Shown: positions 35,201-47,025 of the stretch, piece by piece
Numbering within the stretch: position 1 is the stretch's first letter
Layout: each line of letters opens with the position of its first letter
Source of the DNA: Terfezia claveryi
Lineage: Eukaryota > Ascomycota > Pezizomycetes > Pezizales > Pezizaceae
Reading direction: 5' to 3'
DNA: 64,000 nucleotides
NCBI GenBank assembly: GCA_015179025.1
Contig: WHUX01000092.1
Span: forward strand, 124,001 to 188,000
Notes under the pieces: model-generated
What the model saw: the letters and a program-made list of their open reading frames with translations, nothing else
What the model was told of the DNA's origin: nothing
Database searches by the model: none
Program-made: the position numbers and the translations under genes

Positions 35201-37517
35201 AGATGGTTTTCTGACTAAAATATTAGCTCACTACGGCAGGCAAGATTCATCATCGGAATTCCAAGATCAATTTTCTGAGATTCTTTCCGATATGACACCT
35301 CAAAATCGGAGAGCCTTTAAAAATTTGATGGTGTTGTGCCATGAGTTAGTTTGTTCTCCTCGTGTGTACATTATGCCTGCTAACCTTTGGATTCACAGCT
35401 TAACCGATGACCTAGCCGATAATCCTAAGGCAATGCTCGTACCGTCTTTTGTTAACCTCTTACATCTTGATGAAGAGATTGACCCGGAGTCCGATAGCAA
35501 TATCAATTTCGATATTGAATATGTGCGCATGATTTTCTATATTGCGCATCATTCGGATACATTTTTCGACGGTAAGTTGTGTGCTTTTTACACAATATAG
35601 CTTCTAATTTTTCACTAGAAACTCCGAGGTCTCACGAAGCCAGTGCTGAGAGTTCACCCTTAAAAAGCGGTGGGGTTAGAAGAGCACAGACCGTGGCTGC
35701 GGCTGGTCAAGCTCTTAAGAAGAAGTTCACTTATTTAGGGGGGTCAATTAGAGGAGATAGTCATAAACTGAAGACAGACTATGGTGAGGGTACTGTGAAC
35801 CGAATGGCGTCGGTCTTGAAGAATTTTAGTAAAAGAGACAAGACTCGGCTGCAGGCTTCGAGGTCAGTTGACGAGGTAATAGGAGGTACGGAAACTATCC
35901 GGCCCCTCCGACCGGCATCAAGTGACAGGCCGCTTCTGCAAACTGCCTTCCAGTCTTCTTCAAAGGAGTCTATCACAACCCCATTGGAGACAATTGTCGC
36001 CTCCCCCGTTGACGACACAAGAGTTCCTGCAGGTCTTCCTTCGGTACGTCCCCGCAGAAAACGAAGGAGTTCTTTGAGTGATCTGCAGCCAGTGAAAGAT
36101 GCGGAAACTGTCGATCTATTAGACGGGAACAATCCGATTTGTGACCGGATTCCTATGAGGCCGTCGGCGCCGCCACCTCCAGATACTTCAAGAGGGCCGG
36201 GTCCCCTAAGGAAGGGATCAAAGACAGGTGGTATTCGCATTGGTACACCCCCGGTTCCTGCTGAATCCCCCACACCAGCTCAGGGATCAAGACGTGACCA
36301 ACGAGAGCGCGCAATGATGCTCGATAGGAAAGAAAATATATCCAGGAATGCAGCGTCGCGGAGCCCAGCTAAACCATCATCGAATCAAGCCTTAAGGCCT
36401 GCTGGATCATCACAAGTATGCTCTTCCCCAGTCCTTAGACAAACTACTATACTAATTGAACGTCTCCCAACGCAGTTGCGGGAAAGAATATCCGTCGAGA
36501 GAAATTTTCCAACGGAGAACGACCTTGCTTTTCAACGAGAAATCCGAGAAATGAACAAGATCAGTGAAGAGCTGAGAGGAGCATCCCAGTCCAGAGGCGC
36601 AGTCTCTACCGCGCCATCCTCAGTAGCCTCCTCGACATCCTCTGCCTATGCAACCAGCCATCCAACATCGGCTGCCTCTAGCAGTTATGACGAATACAGA
36701 AGGTTGCATACCCGTGGCAGTTCGAGTGAGATTTCGCATGATTTAAAGGTAGCCTTTGAATATCGTGCAGAACTCCATAATAGAGAAGAAAAGATAAAGG
36801 ATATGGAGGCTGAAATGGCCCACAAAGATATGGAGGTCCAGACGCTACGTGCTGAGGTCCGCAGGAAAGATGCAGAAATTGCGCAAAGAGAGCAGGCGCA
36901 GAAGGAGCAGGCGCAGAAGGAGCGGGCGCAGAAGGAGCAGGCGAAGAAGGAGCAGGCGCAGAAAGAGCAGGCGCAGAAAGAGCAGGCGCAAAAGGAGCAG
37001 GCGCAAAAGGAGCAGACGCAGAAGGAGAAACTCCAACGAAGAGACGCCGACATTGCAAGGATAGAAGCCGAATACGGGAAGAGGGAAGAGGCCTACAAGG
37101 CTGAGATACGCAAGAGAGATGAGGAAATCTTCAAGAAGCAGGCAGAATTTACACGAAAGGCGGATGAGCATAGGGCAGAGTTGCGGAAACGTGATAAAGC
37201 CATGAGAAACCTTAACCGATTGTACGAGGAAATAAATGCTGAGCAGGATGAGCTGTACAAGAGATGCAATGACGAAATTGAGGCCATTGCTCGAGCATCA
37301 GCGGCCATTGGTTCCGGTGCCTTGGGCGGGAACGGACAGAGTGATCTTTACAGGACTCTGCAGGATTCGTACACCAAAGAAGGGGTAATGCGACAAGAAA
37401 TTATGTAAGTTCTCTTTTTATAACCACTCTTTTGCATATGAATACTAAATTTGTGATTAAAATAGAGCCTTGAAACGTCAGCTGGCCAAAGCCACTGCAA
37501 AGAACGAACAGTCGTAA
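32244..37517 (+). CDS. RhoGEF (DH-domain) protein with RhoGAP-like region and C-terminal coiled coil
   Basis: Eight exons: 32244-33197, 33251-33364, 33427-33505, 33561-34410, 34464-35170, 35203-35571, 35619-37404, 37466-37517; 1,636 residues. ATG 32244 is preferred over the in-frame 32232 because of its CGCCATGG context. The DH domain starts near residue 230 (EVQELVATERNYVGRMNRLM) and includes WLIDPVQRLPRYSLYID, the conserved helix that contacts Rho. A PH-like stretch follows (GRLITAVDFYEIL, LLLFPDCVVILRR). Around residues 880-980, VGRKVLDYLFDMW and QNRRAFKNLMVLCHELV resemble RhoGAP-fold helices, without a clear arginine finger. Residues 1025-1390 are disordered, and about 1400-1580 form a charged coiled coil with a QKEQA repeat. 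It probably regulates a Rho GTPase in polarity or cytokinesis; I cannot tie it to one named GEF. Seven phase-consistent introns are seen, including one of only 32 nt (35171-35202). Confidence 0.82.
36890..37024 (+). repeat. 15-bp coding minisatellite (EQAQK repeat)
   Basis: Nine tandem 15-bp units (gag-cag-gcg-cag-aag with wobble changes) lie inside the coiled-coil part of the RhoGEF gene. They encode repeats of E-Q-A-Q-K with R, T and K substitutions. The units stay in frame, so copy-number change would alter the coil length in steps of five residues. Confidence 0.85.
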
Positions 37518-40500
37518 CTGATTATGCTGTGGATAATCTCTCGGGATTAGTTTTTTTCACGGCCTGATATTTTTGACTAGTTCTATGTCACCACATACTA
37601 ATTCTCATGCATCGTTACCATTGTGTTGTTGATATATTGCTCATCCTTTGCCTTTTTTTTTGCGAAAAATAACCATAATTCTTCGTGTCAATAATACTCT
37701 TGGTTATAGCGTTTTGGGCGGGTAGGCGCATTGAACTGAGCGAATTACTCATTGCCACAAATGACTTTTTCAATTGATTCTTTCCTTTTTTCCTTATTTT
37801 TGCTTCGATTTCTAGTTTGCTCTTCCCATTTTACCTCTTTTACCACCATGGCGGAATACTTGGATACGGCGCGGATTTCTTTAATGTTTTTATGAGTCAT
37901 GACTCTTTATCAGGTATATCCATGTTTTTTTTTTTTTTTTAGGGCTTAGCCCTGTTTTGACACGATGTGTGCCTACGTACGGGGGTCCGGTGGAGCTGGG
38001 AGTTGGTTGGCTGCCATGGACACACACTGGATGTGGTTGCACCACTCCCCCTTTTTCTCGTGAGATATCAGAGATAATTGCTACAATACTACTACATTTT
38101 CATGGCTCCAACTTCAATATTGTGGAGTTCAGGGTAAGGTAACACCATCTCGTGGTTCATATATGCATCTGTTCAATACTCTGGGACAACTAACAACGCT
38201 TAAGCAAACCCCCCTTGCCACACACATTGTGATATCTCCGGGGGGCGCCCCACAAACCTCAATGATCTCCCTACCCTCTCCCTAAGTATATCTCAGCCAC
38301 ATTAAACCAGTCAACCGAATGACCCCCAGTTGTGAGCTCATAGAAACTTATCACATTCATTTCAATCAAGAATCATCTAAGGAATTTGAGGAGGAGGGGG
38401 GGGGGGGGTTAAATGGTTTGCAAGTTTCCGAATGTTACAGCATCAGTGAGGTAAGAACATTTATGGAATAAAATATTATGATCGTCTCAACCCTCCAAAA
38501 GTATCGATGTTATCGAGGTACTCTTGACTGGTCCAGTTTCTTTTTTTGAGTATGAACGTTGGTTGGTTCGTTGGAGGATGGTGTTTGAGATCATTTTCTC
38601 TTGCTATACTGGAATGCTGCCTTTTAACTGTAAAACTTGCTATATTACGGATGGACATTGATGATTTTGATATTACAGCGCAAACTTTTTTATTGGTTAC
38701 TAAACCGGACAAATGTATGAACCGGACGTATGAATCCCAGAATTAAAATTTAAAAAAAAAAAAAAAAAAAAAAATACATATCATACATACATACATACAT
38801 AGAAAACTAATTACCTTAACCGGACAGAGGGGGGTAATCAGAGGTAGAAATGCTAGCTGCACACGAGGCCCAGAAATGCTTAGAAACCTTATACGTCTTT
38901 TGATAATCTTTGAGCCTCTCTTGCACTTTGCTAATAGTATGAGTATGAACCGAGTCTAGTCTAGAATAGAAAGCGAACTAGAAGAAGAGTAAGGGTGGAT
39001 AAGAGTTGGAGACAGACATGCTTAGAGAAAAGCAGGTAAGATCATATAAACTGGCTAATAGCTTGAGTAGGAGTAAGAATATATGGTGTAATACTTTGAC
39101 TCGGTACTGTCAGAGGTACTTGAATTGGTAGTGTGGACTATACAGTTCGGACAGTGAAATTATGAACTACAAGGTCTTCATCAAATCCCAGCAACATATT
39201 AATATCACCTATTATGTACTATCACTTAATCCCGTGGCTCCTCTGCATCCAAAAGTAGACATTACTCATAACAGATTTTACAATTGTATCCTCAAGATAT
39301 TGCTTATGATTTTTTTTTTTTCCAACAAGCTCAAGGGCTATAGAGTTAAGAATTCCTACCTTTTACCAACAATAGAAGAAATTGTTCTCTGGAGGTATAG
39401 TATAGAGTCCCCATGCTCTAGCTTATCCAGAAAATTGCGTGACGTGACATCTAACTTATAGGAGCTAAGTCCTCATGGAGTAAGAGGTTGATTGGATAAA
39501 TTGATTGTATTATCAGTCAACAAAATAATATAATATAATAATGACCCTAAATCTACATCTGCAAAACTAATACTATAAACCAAAAAGCCGTCCATCAATT
39601 TTTTTTTTTATTGTATTGATAATGTACAGGTAAATTGTATATATTTATTTTGGTTGCTCTAAATATGCTACTAGATAATCAGTGATTTTCTTTTTTACTT
39701 TCATCGGCATAAGATTGTTATGTGTTGCTTTTTCATCCTGTAGGCGCTGTCCTCATACTCACTATTGTTCAGATATATCTAGATATAGTTAATTAGTTTT
39801 ACTTATTTTATCGATTTCAATAAGAATAAAAATTATCTCGAGCAACTGCAATATCTGCTTCCAAACATACTGCCACCTTCACCTATCTCTTGGCAACAAA
39901 TTCTATGACATAGCTCAAATGAAACAACCATTTTGCCAACAAGGCATCAAATATTGGATGGACCGGAGCTTTCTGCTTGTTCTTATGCGTCCCCTAAACT
40001 GGTGGGTTCTTCAAGTTCTCATTATAGCCAGTATAATTGGTAGGTGTTGGCTTGGAAATTCCCTTGCCACTTCAATCTGGAAATAAAGACCCTATTGCCT
40101 GTACTTGCTCTAAGCAGACCTCGCTTAAGCCCACGCATCCTACAAACATAATTAGCAAACTCCTAAATCATCCAGAATCTTATAGACCTTACTTGACTAC
40201 AGATTTTTTTTTATGCATTTCAGTATAGTTCTTTTCTTTGTGGTGTTGAGTTAGAGGGGGTCTTTTGCCCCGCACACGCAAAATTCTGTTAAACTGGACG
40301 CTAGTGACAACGCCCCTGGGTCTGGTAAGCAAGTTACAAGTGCATCGTTGTAGGATCTAGGGTGCTTGCAAGGGTGCTCTTCGAGACCTTAACTGTGAAC
40401 AGAGAAAAGTCGAACTTCTCGCTGTTACCGTTATTTCTTGCATAATATTGGAATATAACCTGTAGTGAGTAGACAGGTGCAACGGTAGAATAGGCTGATA

Positions 40501-42246
40501 AGCCCGTGGCCCTCAGTGATGATCGAGTACAGTTGGGCATTGCTATATAGACAGCCTAATGGAAGCGTCAGTCAATGTGCGAAGTTGTGTACAATTAAAT
40601 GGCTAACTAGCCAGTCGCACGATACACCAAGATTCGAGCACATACCTAGTAATGCGGGGGAGACATATGCCATCATTGATATAACCCCAACAAACCTTGG
40701 AGTTCCAATACTTGCTGATTCTGAGCATCGTGTGACCGGGCTCATCGCAGGGGACTATACTGTCCACCAATAGAGTTTGTACCACAACGCATTCAAGGCT
40801 TTGATCAGGAACATCTGCAACAACATAAGGGAACAAGAAAACCTCTCAAGGATAATCTCACAGGGTCTCACGGTCCTGATACTACGGTAAATTGCTTCCT
40901 ACTTGCTTACTTATGGAATAACTACATGCACTTCCTACCTGGGTAGTCACTACTCTGGTAGGTTTAGTGGATTTCCGTTGCGTAGTCATGGTTTCCATCG
41001 CGCTAGCGTTGACGGTGATACAAGTCAACTGTTCTAGCCATTTCGCTGGCTAACAACTGTTATACTGTTAAAAAAAGTACCTATTTTTAGCATGTGAATT
41101 ACAAGAGTACATGGAAGTGGAAAACCATACAAGGAGGGCAGACACAGGGTAGAACCACAGGAAAGAGCTAACACGAAAAGGCTAAGGGGATTAAATTCAA
41201 ACAACTATAGTACCTATGGTTGGCGCATAAGACGGATTTTTGGATATTAGTTCTCCTTGCCGTACTCCCTCAGTAACTGAATTTCTTAATCCCTATGCTC
41301 CTGAAACTTAGATGTCAGCTGGCAGGGGGGAGGTTGATCTTCTCTTAAAAGTACCACAAGTCGGATATTACCAAACAAGTGTTGTGATAATTCAAAAATA
41401 CAAGAATACGACTGAATTTGAACAAAGTACTGTGAGAGCATGCAGCATGGCCTAATAGTGCCCTGCAACGAACTGATATTGACCTAGATATGAGGCTAAT
41501 TTGAGGGTCTCGCAAGGTGGATATCGTGAGGGTAATATAAAGCAGATACGGCTGGCGATATATAGTTTAAGAGATAGGGAGGGAGGTGGGAGAAAAGGTG
41601 AAATGCACAGGAAGGATAGCAGACTATAGGTAACCCAAATTCCGGCAGTAAACCGATACATATTAATCTCAAAGTCTTCACCACAACTCTCAATTGCAGA
41701 GCCTAACTGTGTTTACTAAATCTCGATTTGATTGATTTACTTTGCGTTATTTCATCCCACACCCTACCTGACTTGTGAATCTTTTGAATGCTGGCGACTT
41801 GTAATTGTCCACCACTCCTGCTTTTCAAAAGTTATCAGTTCCTACATATGGGCTAGAACTCAATCAATGCTGCAACTCGCTTTATCCGGCAAAGAAGATA
41901 TACCTTCCCCTCACATACAAGGACCACCATGCTTCTGGCTCCTGTTAGACAAAATTTGTCCATAGAAGCGCCTGAATGATCTTCAGTATTTCCCACCTTG
42001 TATACAATCTGTGATCCATTCAAACTTCTCCCCCGGTCCCCTAAATGGCAGAGGGGACCTAGTGCATCTGTGGCTGGCCATTCCAAATGCCCATATAACC
42101 CCAGCAGTAACTCCCCCCACTGCAGTATTGAGATTGCTAGTAGGTTTGAGATGTCTATGGGCGAGTAGCGAATTCTTAATGATTGTTCAAACTTTTTAGC
42201 TCCCTGTATTGGTAGAGAAGCCCAAGTTGCTAAATCTCTGACGGGG

Positions 42247-42279
<33 letters not shown>

Positions 42280-42963
42280 AACTCGTGCGAATCGGACTAT
42301 CTAATCATCGCTGAAGAATCCTTCTCTCCATCCTATCTCGCTTCCCCTTGGCCCTGCCTCCAAATAAGGTGACCTAATCTACCAAGGAGGTAGCTGAGCA
42401 GCCTGTCGATCGGGGAAGACACCCTCCCAAATTCATCTACATTGACAACCCTATCGAGATACATTCACTACGCATGGGAGGGAAGTCCCTCCGCACCACC
42501 GTTCAGTGGGACAGAGGGGTCTCGACACTGAAATGCTTGCTTTTTTTTTTGCTTTCTTCCCGAGCGAATTGATGTTTGATTTTGTTTCCCGCCCGAGCAT
42601 TGGTAACTTTGTAGCATATTATACTGTAGTTCCAACACATTGCACATGCAACCGGTTGGTAGGTCACTTCTTATTGTGCGTAGAAAAGTGGTCTTGTATT
42701 TCGTAACAGACAAGGAAAATATGTGCGTGTGTGTCTTTTACTATATCCACTCTACTACTTCTAAGTGCTGGAAGCTCCATCCTATATACATATAAAGACA
42801 TACCGCGATGGCAAGAGCTAATTCCAAAGCAGCGCCGTATACGTAGACAAGACGTATGTGGAGACCACCACTAGTGAGTGTCTCCGAAACTTCCTGACTT
42901 GGCATATTATTATACCTTGACTGCCGATATCGTGACTTTGCTTATCGAACCTTTCTGAGGATT

Positions 42964-43015
42964 GTGTTCATGGTGTATCATTGCGGATGGTGTTCATGGT
43001 GTATCATTGCGGATG
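42964..43015 (+). repeat. 26-bp perfect tandem duplication
   Basis: A 26-bp unit starting GTGTTCATGG and ending TTGCGGATG occurs at 42964-42989 and again at 42990-43015 without a mismatch, which points to a recent slippage or duplication event. Confidence 0.85.
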
Positions 43016-43220
43016 GTATTCTCCACCGGTACATCAGAAGAAGAATACCACTTCAACCCATGGCATGAGGTTTTATATTGAGGATACCCACGACACTTGT
43101 AATCATTGCTCCATATAGTCCAATACGTCTAACACTCTAAATTACGCATTGCACCCTAACCCTGATTGTCTACGCTGACGCTCCACTTTCAGTTGTTGTC
43201 CTGTTCTTTATTCACTCCAC

Positions 43221-43285
43221 CACTACGTTTCGAATCAGCAATCGAGTACGAATCAGCCCAGTCATTGCTGATTCGTAACGTAGTG
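43221..43285. repeat. 22-bp inverted repeat (hairpin) with 21-nt loop
   Basis: The arms 43221-43242 and 43264-43285 are reverse complements at 21 of 22 positions. The right arm overlaps CGTAACGTAGTGACTAG plus CGAAGCGTAAG, which recurs in variant form at about 43679-43708 (CGTAATGCAGTGACTGCAG plus CGAAGCGTAAG). This suggests a decayed repeat unit or miniature element. I do not recognise the family. Confidence 0.6.
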
Positions 43286-44175
43286 ACTAGAACGAAGCGT
43301 AAGAAAGAGAAGAACAACAAATGAATGGACGTTTATATACTACCGTATGAGTCTTGCACATGACTCTGTTGACAAGGGGTAGCCCCCAGGGGGGGAAGGG
43401 GCTTCCGAGCTAAATCCCATAAGGTAATCATAGCGACAACCTAATGGGCACGAGACTATGTTATTCTCAGACCTAGAAATATACAAACCAATCCAATGCA
43501 ACTGAACGTTGCCGAATGCTAGTCGTAAGGCATCGTTCCGAACATATTAGTCGAGAACCAACAGATATACTGACGAAGGGGAGTGAAGCGACAGCGAAAC
43601 GTACCTGAAGGAATTCAATCCCGAATGGAAAACTTGTACGTAACGGCAACAACTGAATGGTGAAGGGTTAGTCGTAAACCGTAATGCAGTGACTGCAGCG
43701 AAGCGTAAGTTATGAGTCTCCTCCGAGCAGTATGAATCCGACCGTCATTGATTGCTGTGGCAGTCAAAATGCCTTCGCAAGCATAGAGTTCCTTTTAAGA
43801 TGTGAAACCTCGCTGGGTGTTTGCAATTAGGACGTGTGTTACCCTCAACCACCACTGCGTGTGGCTTGGCACCCCCCGCCAAGATTTGCATTCCCCTGCC
43901 AGCGCACCCGCCACCAAATCAGGCCCTATCCTGACTTCGCTTGTCCTTTCAGTATTCTACTTGAGGCTAGCTACCTAGTGCAGGATCCGACATTTCGGGC
44001 TGTGGAGCCTCTGACCAAACCGGATTGATCCTATTCCCCTCACCCAACCCAAAGTGAACTTCTTGAGAGAATTGTCGGCGTTGAAGGTTGAAGATACAAA
44101 GATAGATTGATAGAGAGGGTTATATCACACTATACACGCCCACAACACAAAAGAGACACTATTGTTACCCACAAT

Positions 44176-45615
44176 ATGTTTTCCTGGGCCCAGAAAGCCG
44201 TGCAGTCGACGTTGGTGTTTTCCGGTTCCCCCCTCGTGCAGGGGAGAGTTGAGTGTTTGGTGTTGACTCTTATAGGCTCTCAACTGTTGCCGGTACTGCT
44301 GAACCCATCTATGGACCTGAGGCACTTCATCCTGTGAGTAAGACGATTGCAGATCCTACTAAGGACCACAAGACAGATTTGACCAGGGAGGATTTGAGAT
44401 GGATGGCGCTGGAGTATACGAGTGTGGAGACGCAGACGTGGTATTTCAATATGGACAATGGGGCGTTGGGGCTGGCGCAGGTGATCTATAGCAGTGTGGC
44501 GTATGTGCTCGGCAAGGGTAGAGGGGCAGGAAAATGGGTTTGCTAACTGTAATTGATTGGTATAGGGGACTTCACATTACGACTCAGTTTTCGCTCAAGC
44601 TATTCCACCCACCAAAGGCCGATGGAACCGTTGATACGAGCGCACCAATCTGGTCTTCCAGAGCAGTCACAAATCATATGTTCGACGAGGATCAGTACTC
44701 GTTCTATGCCGATGACTTGGCTGTTGTATTGAGTGAAGATGGGAACTCGTTCTCGATTAAGTCCATGGTTGACCCGGATATTGCGGTGGATTTGACTGTC
44801 ACTAGGGTAGCCCCAGGGTTCAAGATTGGAAAGGATGGTAGGACTGGGTTCGGCACGGATGAGAAGAATCCTTGGGGGTTTATTAGGCATGTCTTTTGGC
44901 CGAGGTGTAGTGTTGAGGGGAGTGTACTTGTGAAGGGGGAAAGGTGGTGGCCGGAGGGGACAAAAGGCATGGGGTTGATGTCCATGGCGATGCAGGCGAT
45001 GAAGCCTCATCATGCTGGTAAGTTGCATGCCCTTTTTTCAAAGGGGACGCAGAGCGGGGCTGATACGTTGTACCCAGCCTCAAAGTGGAATTTCGTCAAT
45101 TTCCAGGGTCCAAATATCTCTGCCGTAATGATGGAGTTTACTACCCCCCCATCATACGGCTCGGGGGTGGTGAATGTCTCTGGTATTTCGAACGACACGA
45201 CAATTATTGTCGCAAGTGCGAGTGGGGAGAGTAGTTTCCCTACGATGAAGAAGGACGAGGAGGTTGATTGGGATGAGCCGACGACTTTAAAGTATGTCTG
45301 GAAAGGAAAGAATACGGAAGGCAAGGAAGTGACGGCGACGTTGGAGGCGCCGAGTGGACCGAGGCTAGATAGGGTCGATGTGCTGAAGGAGGTGCCGGCA
45401 TTTGTGAAGAAGATTGTTAGTGGCGCGGCAGGGACAAGGCCGTATATTTATCAAGTGAGTTTGGCCCTGCCTTTGTGGAGAAATTAAGAACTGGACTAAT
45501 ATGGGTGGATGCGAAGTTTTCGGGGAAGCACAAGTTGAAGATTAAGGTCGGGGATGCACCAGAGAAGGAGGAAGAGGGAGTAATGTACAGCGAGGCGTCG
45601 TTCATCTCCTCCTAA
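44176..45615 (+). CDS. SVF1: Survival factor Svf1 family protein
   Basis: Exons are 44176-44210, 44276-44500, 44566-45017, 45078-45454 and 45517-45615, giving 395 residues. Splicing yields MFSWAQKAVQSTLSTVAGTA, the Svf1 start, then DLRWMALEYTSVETQTWYF and AQVIYSSVAGLHITTQFSLK. Later blocks are FIRHVFWPRCSVEGSV, ASKWNFVNFQGPNISAVMME and the end SEASFISS. The third intron (45018-45077, 60 nt) has GTAAGT and CCCAG ends, no stop and a multiple-of-three length. The first donor, GTTGGT, is weak, so the exon 1 end is the least certain point. Svf1 is a lipocalin-fold protein needed for survival under oxidative stress and, in yeast, for ceramide movement from ER to Golgi. Length fits filamentous-fungal members. 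Confidence 0.88.
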
Positions 45616-46992
45616 ACGGGGGCATATATCGTTGTAGCTGTGATTGTCAAGGGGGGCTTTTTTGTGTTGCTTTTGTTTGTTTACTTCTGTATTACGGATA
45701 ATGTCTACGTCTATACATTATTAATCGAGTCTGAGAATAATGCTTGAAAGTCGCATGAAATGCATATTGGCCACGTGCAATCTCTGAGTTGTGTGACACG
45801 GGAACACGCGTTTCGAGGCCTTGTTGTGATTAGCTTGCTGTATTGCTTTATGATGTGATATTGTAATTTTTCTGTTGTGTTTGTACCGGGTGTGCTGGTA
45901 CCGTACATTCCCAAGGCGTGCCGCATTAACGCAAGATGTATCAGGTAGGCGGCTTGCAGGCCAGGCACATCCTCATCCGCATCCGACCATCAGTCGCGCA
46001 ACCAGACTCCATCAAGACATCCTACCCCAACACCTGCTTCAACAGCACTCCCATAGCTTTCGCAGCGCAGCGATAACGCTGACTTATTTCTCCACCACAC
46101 ACGCCATTGCGAATTGCTGTGGAATTCGAAGGAGAAGAGGTTACTGGACTGGTGTCGTTGGGGGAACAAGCAACAAAGTGGAGGTACGTTTGTTTGTTTT
46201 GTTTCTTTGATGGGGAGGATGCTTCTGGAGAGAGATTGGAGTGGGAGCGGTGGAGGGTGGCGAATACTCGGGAGTAAGAGCGAATACTCGGGAGCAAGAG
46301 CGAATACTCGGGGGCAAGAGCGAATACTCGGGGGCAAGAGCGAATACTGGAGGTGGATGGATATTTATGGGTGGAATATTGTGGAGATTGATTGATTTAT
46401 GATTGTGGTTTGGGAGGAGATTTGAAGGATACGGGAGTGGGGTGAGGGGTGTCCAGGTGTTTCTACGTCCTTGGAGGAGGCGGGAGAGGAGGCCATGGGA
46501 CTGTTTGAGGACTGTATCTTGGGCCTGATCTTTGCTAACTAAGTACCCTACCACTATAGATTGGACGGCAGCAACAACCTAATACCACACCGGCTCTGGA
46601 AAGCAGTACTTTGAACTTATACATCACGGGATAACGGGCGAAATATCCACAGTCAGGCGTGGGTCGAGTATCACGGACTGGGAAGGGAATTTTTCAGGGT
46701 GAGAGTATTAGAGAGGCAAGGAATCTGGTTCTGTTGACACACGAAAGGAAGGAAGAACGAATCGTGAGTCACCTTCCCTCACAACCATCTCGAGGTGTGG
46801 CTATGTAGAGCTATGGAGACCCTGGGATGCGGAGGACATAAATACGTGGTATTTGAGTCGAAGGTATGCCTAGCTGACATTCTAGGGTATTGATTCAGAT
46901 ATTACACACCACCCAGCTCCCAGATATTAGCTACTTGGACACCTCCATCCATATCCCACAACACTTGTACGCAGCTAAATAAATCAAGCAAG
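45616..46992. other. Intergenic with a 20-bp minisatellite
   Basis: No gene is recognised. At 46261-46350 a 20-bp unit (CGAATACTCGGGAGTAAGAG with minor variants) repeats about 4.5 times in tandem. The remaining sequence is mixed and leads into the histone H4 variant gene. Confidence 0.6.
46261..46350 (+). repeat. 20-bp tandem minisatellite, about 4.5 copies
   Basis: The units begin at 46261, 46281, 46301 and 46321, with a half copy at 46341. Changes are limited to A/G and T/C at two positions, so the array is fairly young. Confidence 0.9.
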
Positions 46993-47024
46993 CATCCATC
47001 CATCCATCCATCCAACCAACCAAC
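46993..47024 (+). repeat. (CATC)5(CAAC)3 microsatellite abutting the H4v start codon
   Basis: Five CATC units (46993-47012) run straight into three CAAC units (47013-47024), and the start codon follows one base later. It therefore forms the end of the 5' UTR or, if transcription starts later, the promoter edge of the gene. Confidence 0.85.
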
Positions 47025-47025
47025 C

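Larger units (their letters stand above)
37518..44175. other. 6.7-kb stretch without a recognisable gene
   Basis: No frame here shows a domain or splice pattern I can support. Features seen are a T18 run at 37926-37943, an A run at 38751-38774 followed by (TACA)n, A31 at 42247-42277, a 26-bp tandem duplication at 42964-43015, and an inverted repeat with nearby repeated motifs at 43221-43708. The rest is AT-rich with short frames. Decayed transposons could lie here beyond recognition. Confidence 0.55.

Noticed and set aside
44330..44345. GTGAGTAAG donor-like site within SVF1 exon 2
   Set aside because: Reading through keeps the conserved frame to DLRWMALEYTSVETQ; using the donor would remove it.
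45917..46554. Minus-strand frames of 91-137 codons across the minisatellite
   Set aside because: They are produced by the 20-bp repeat and show no domain or conserved start.
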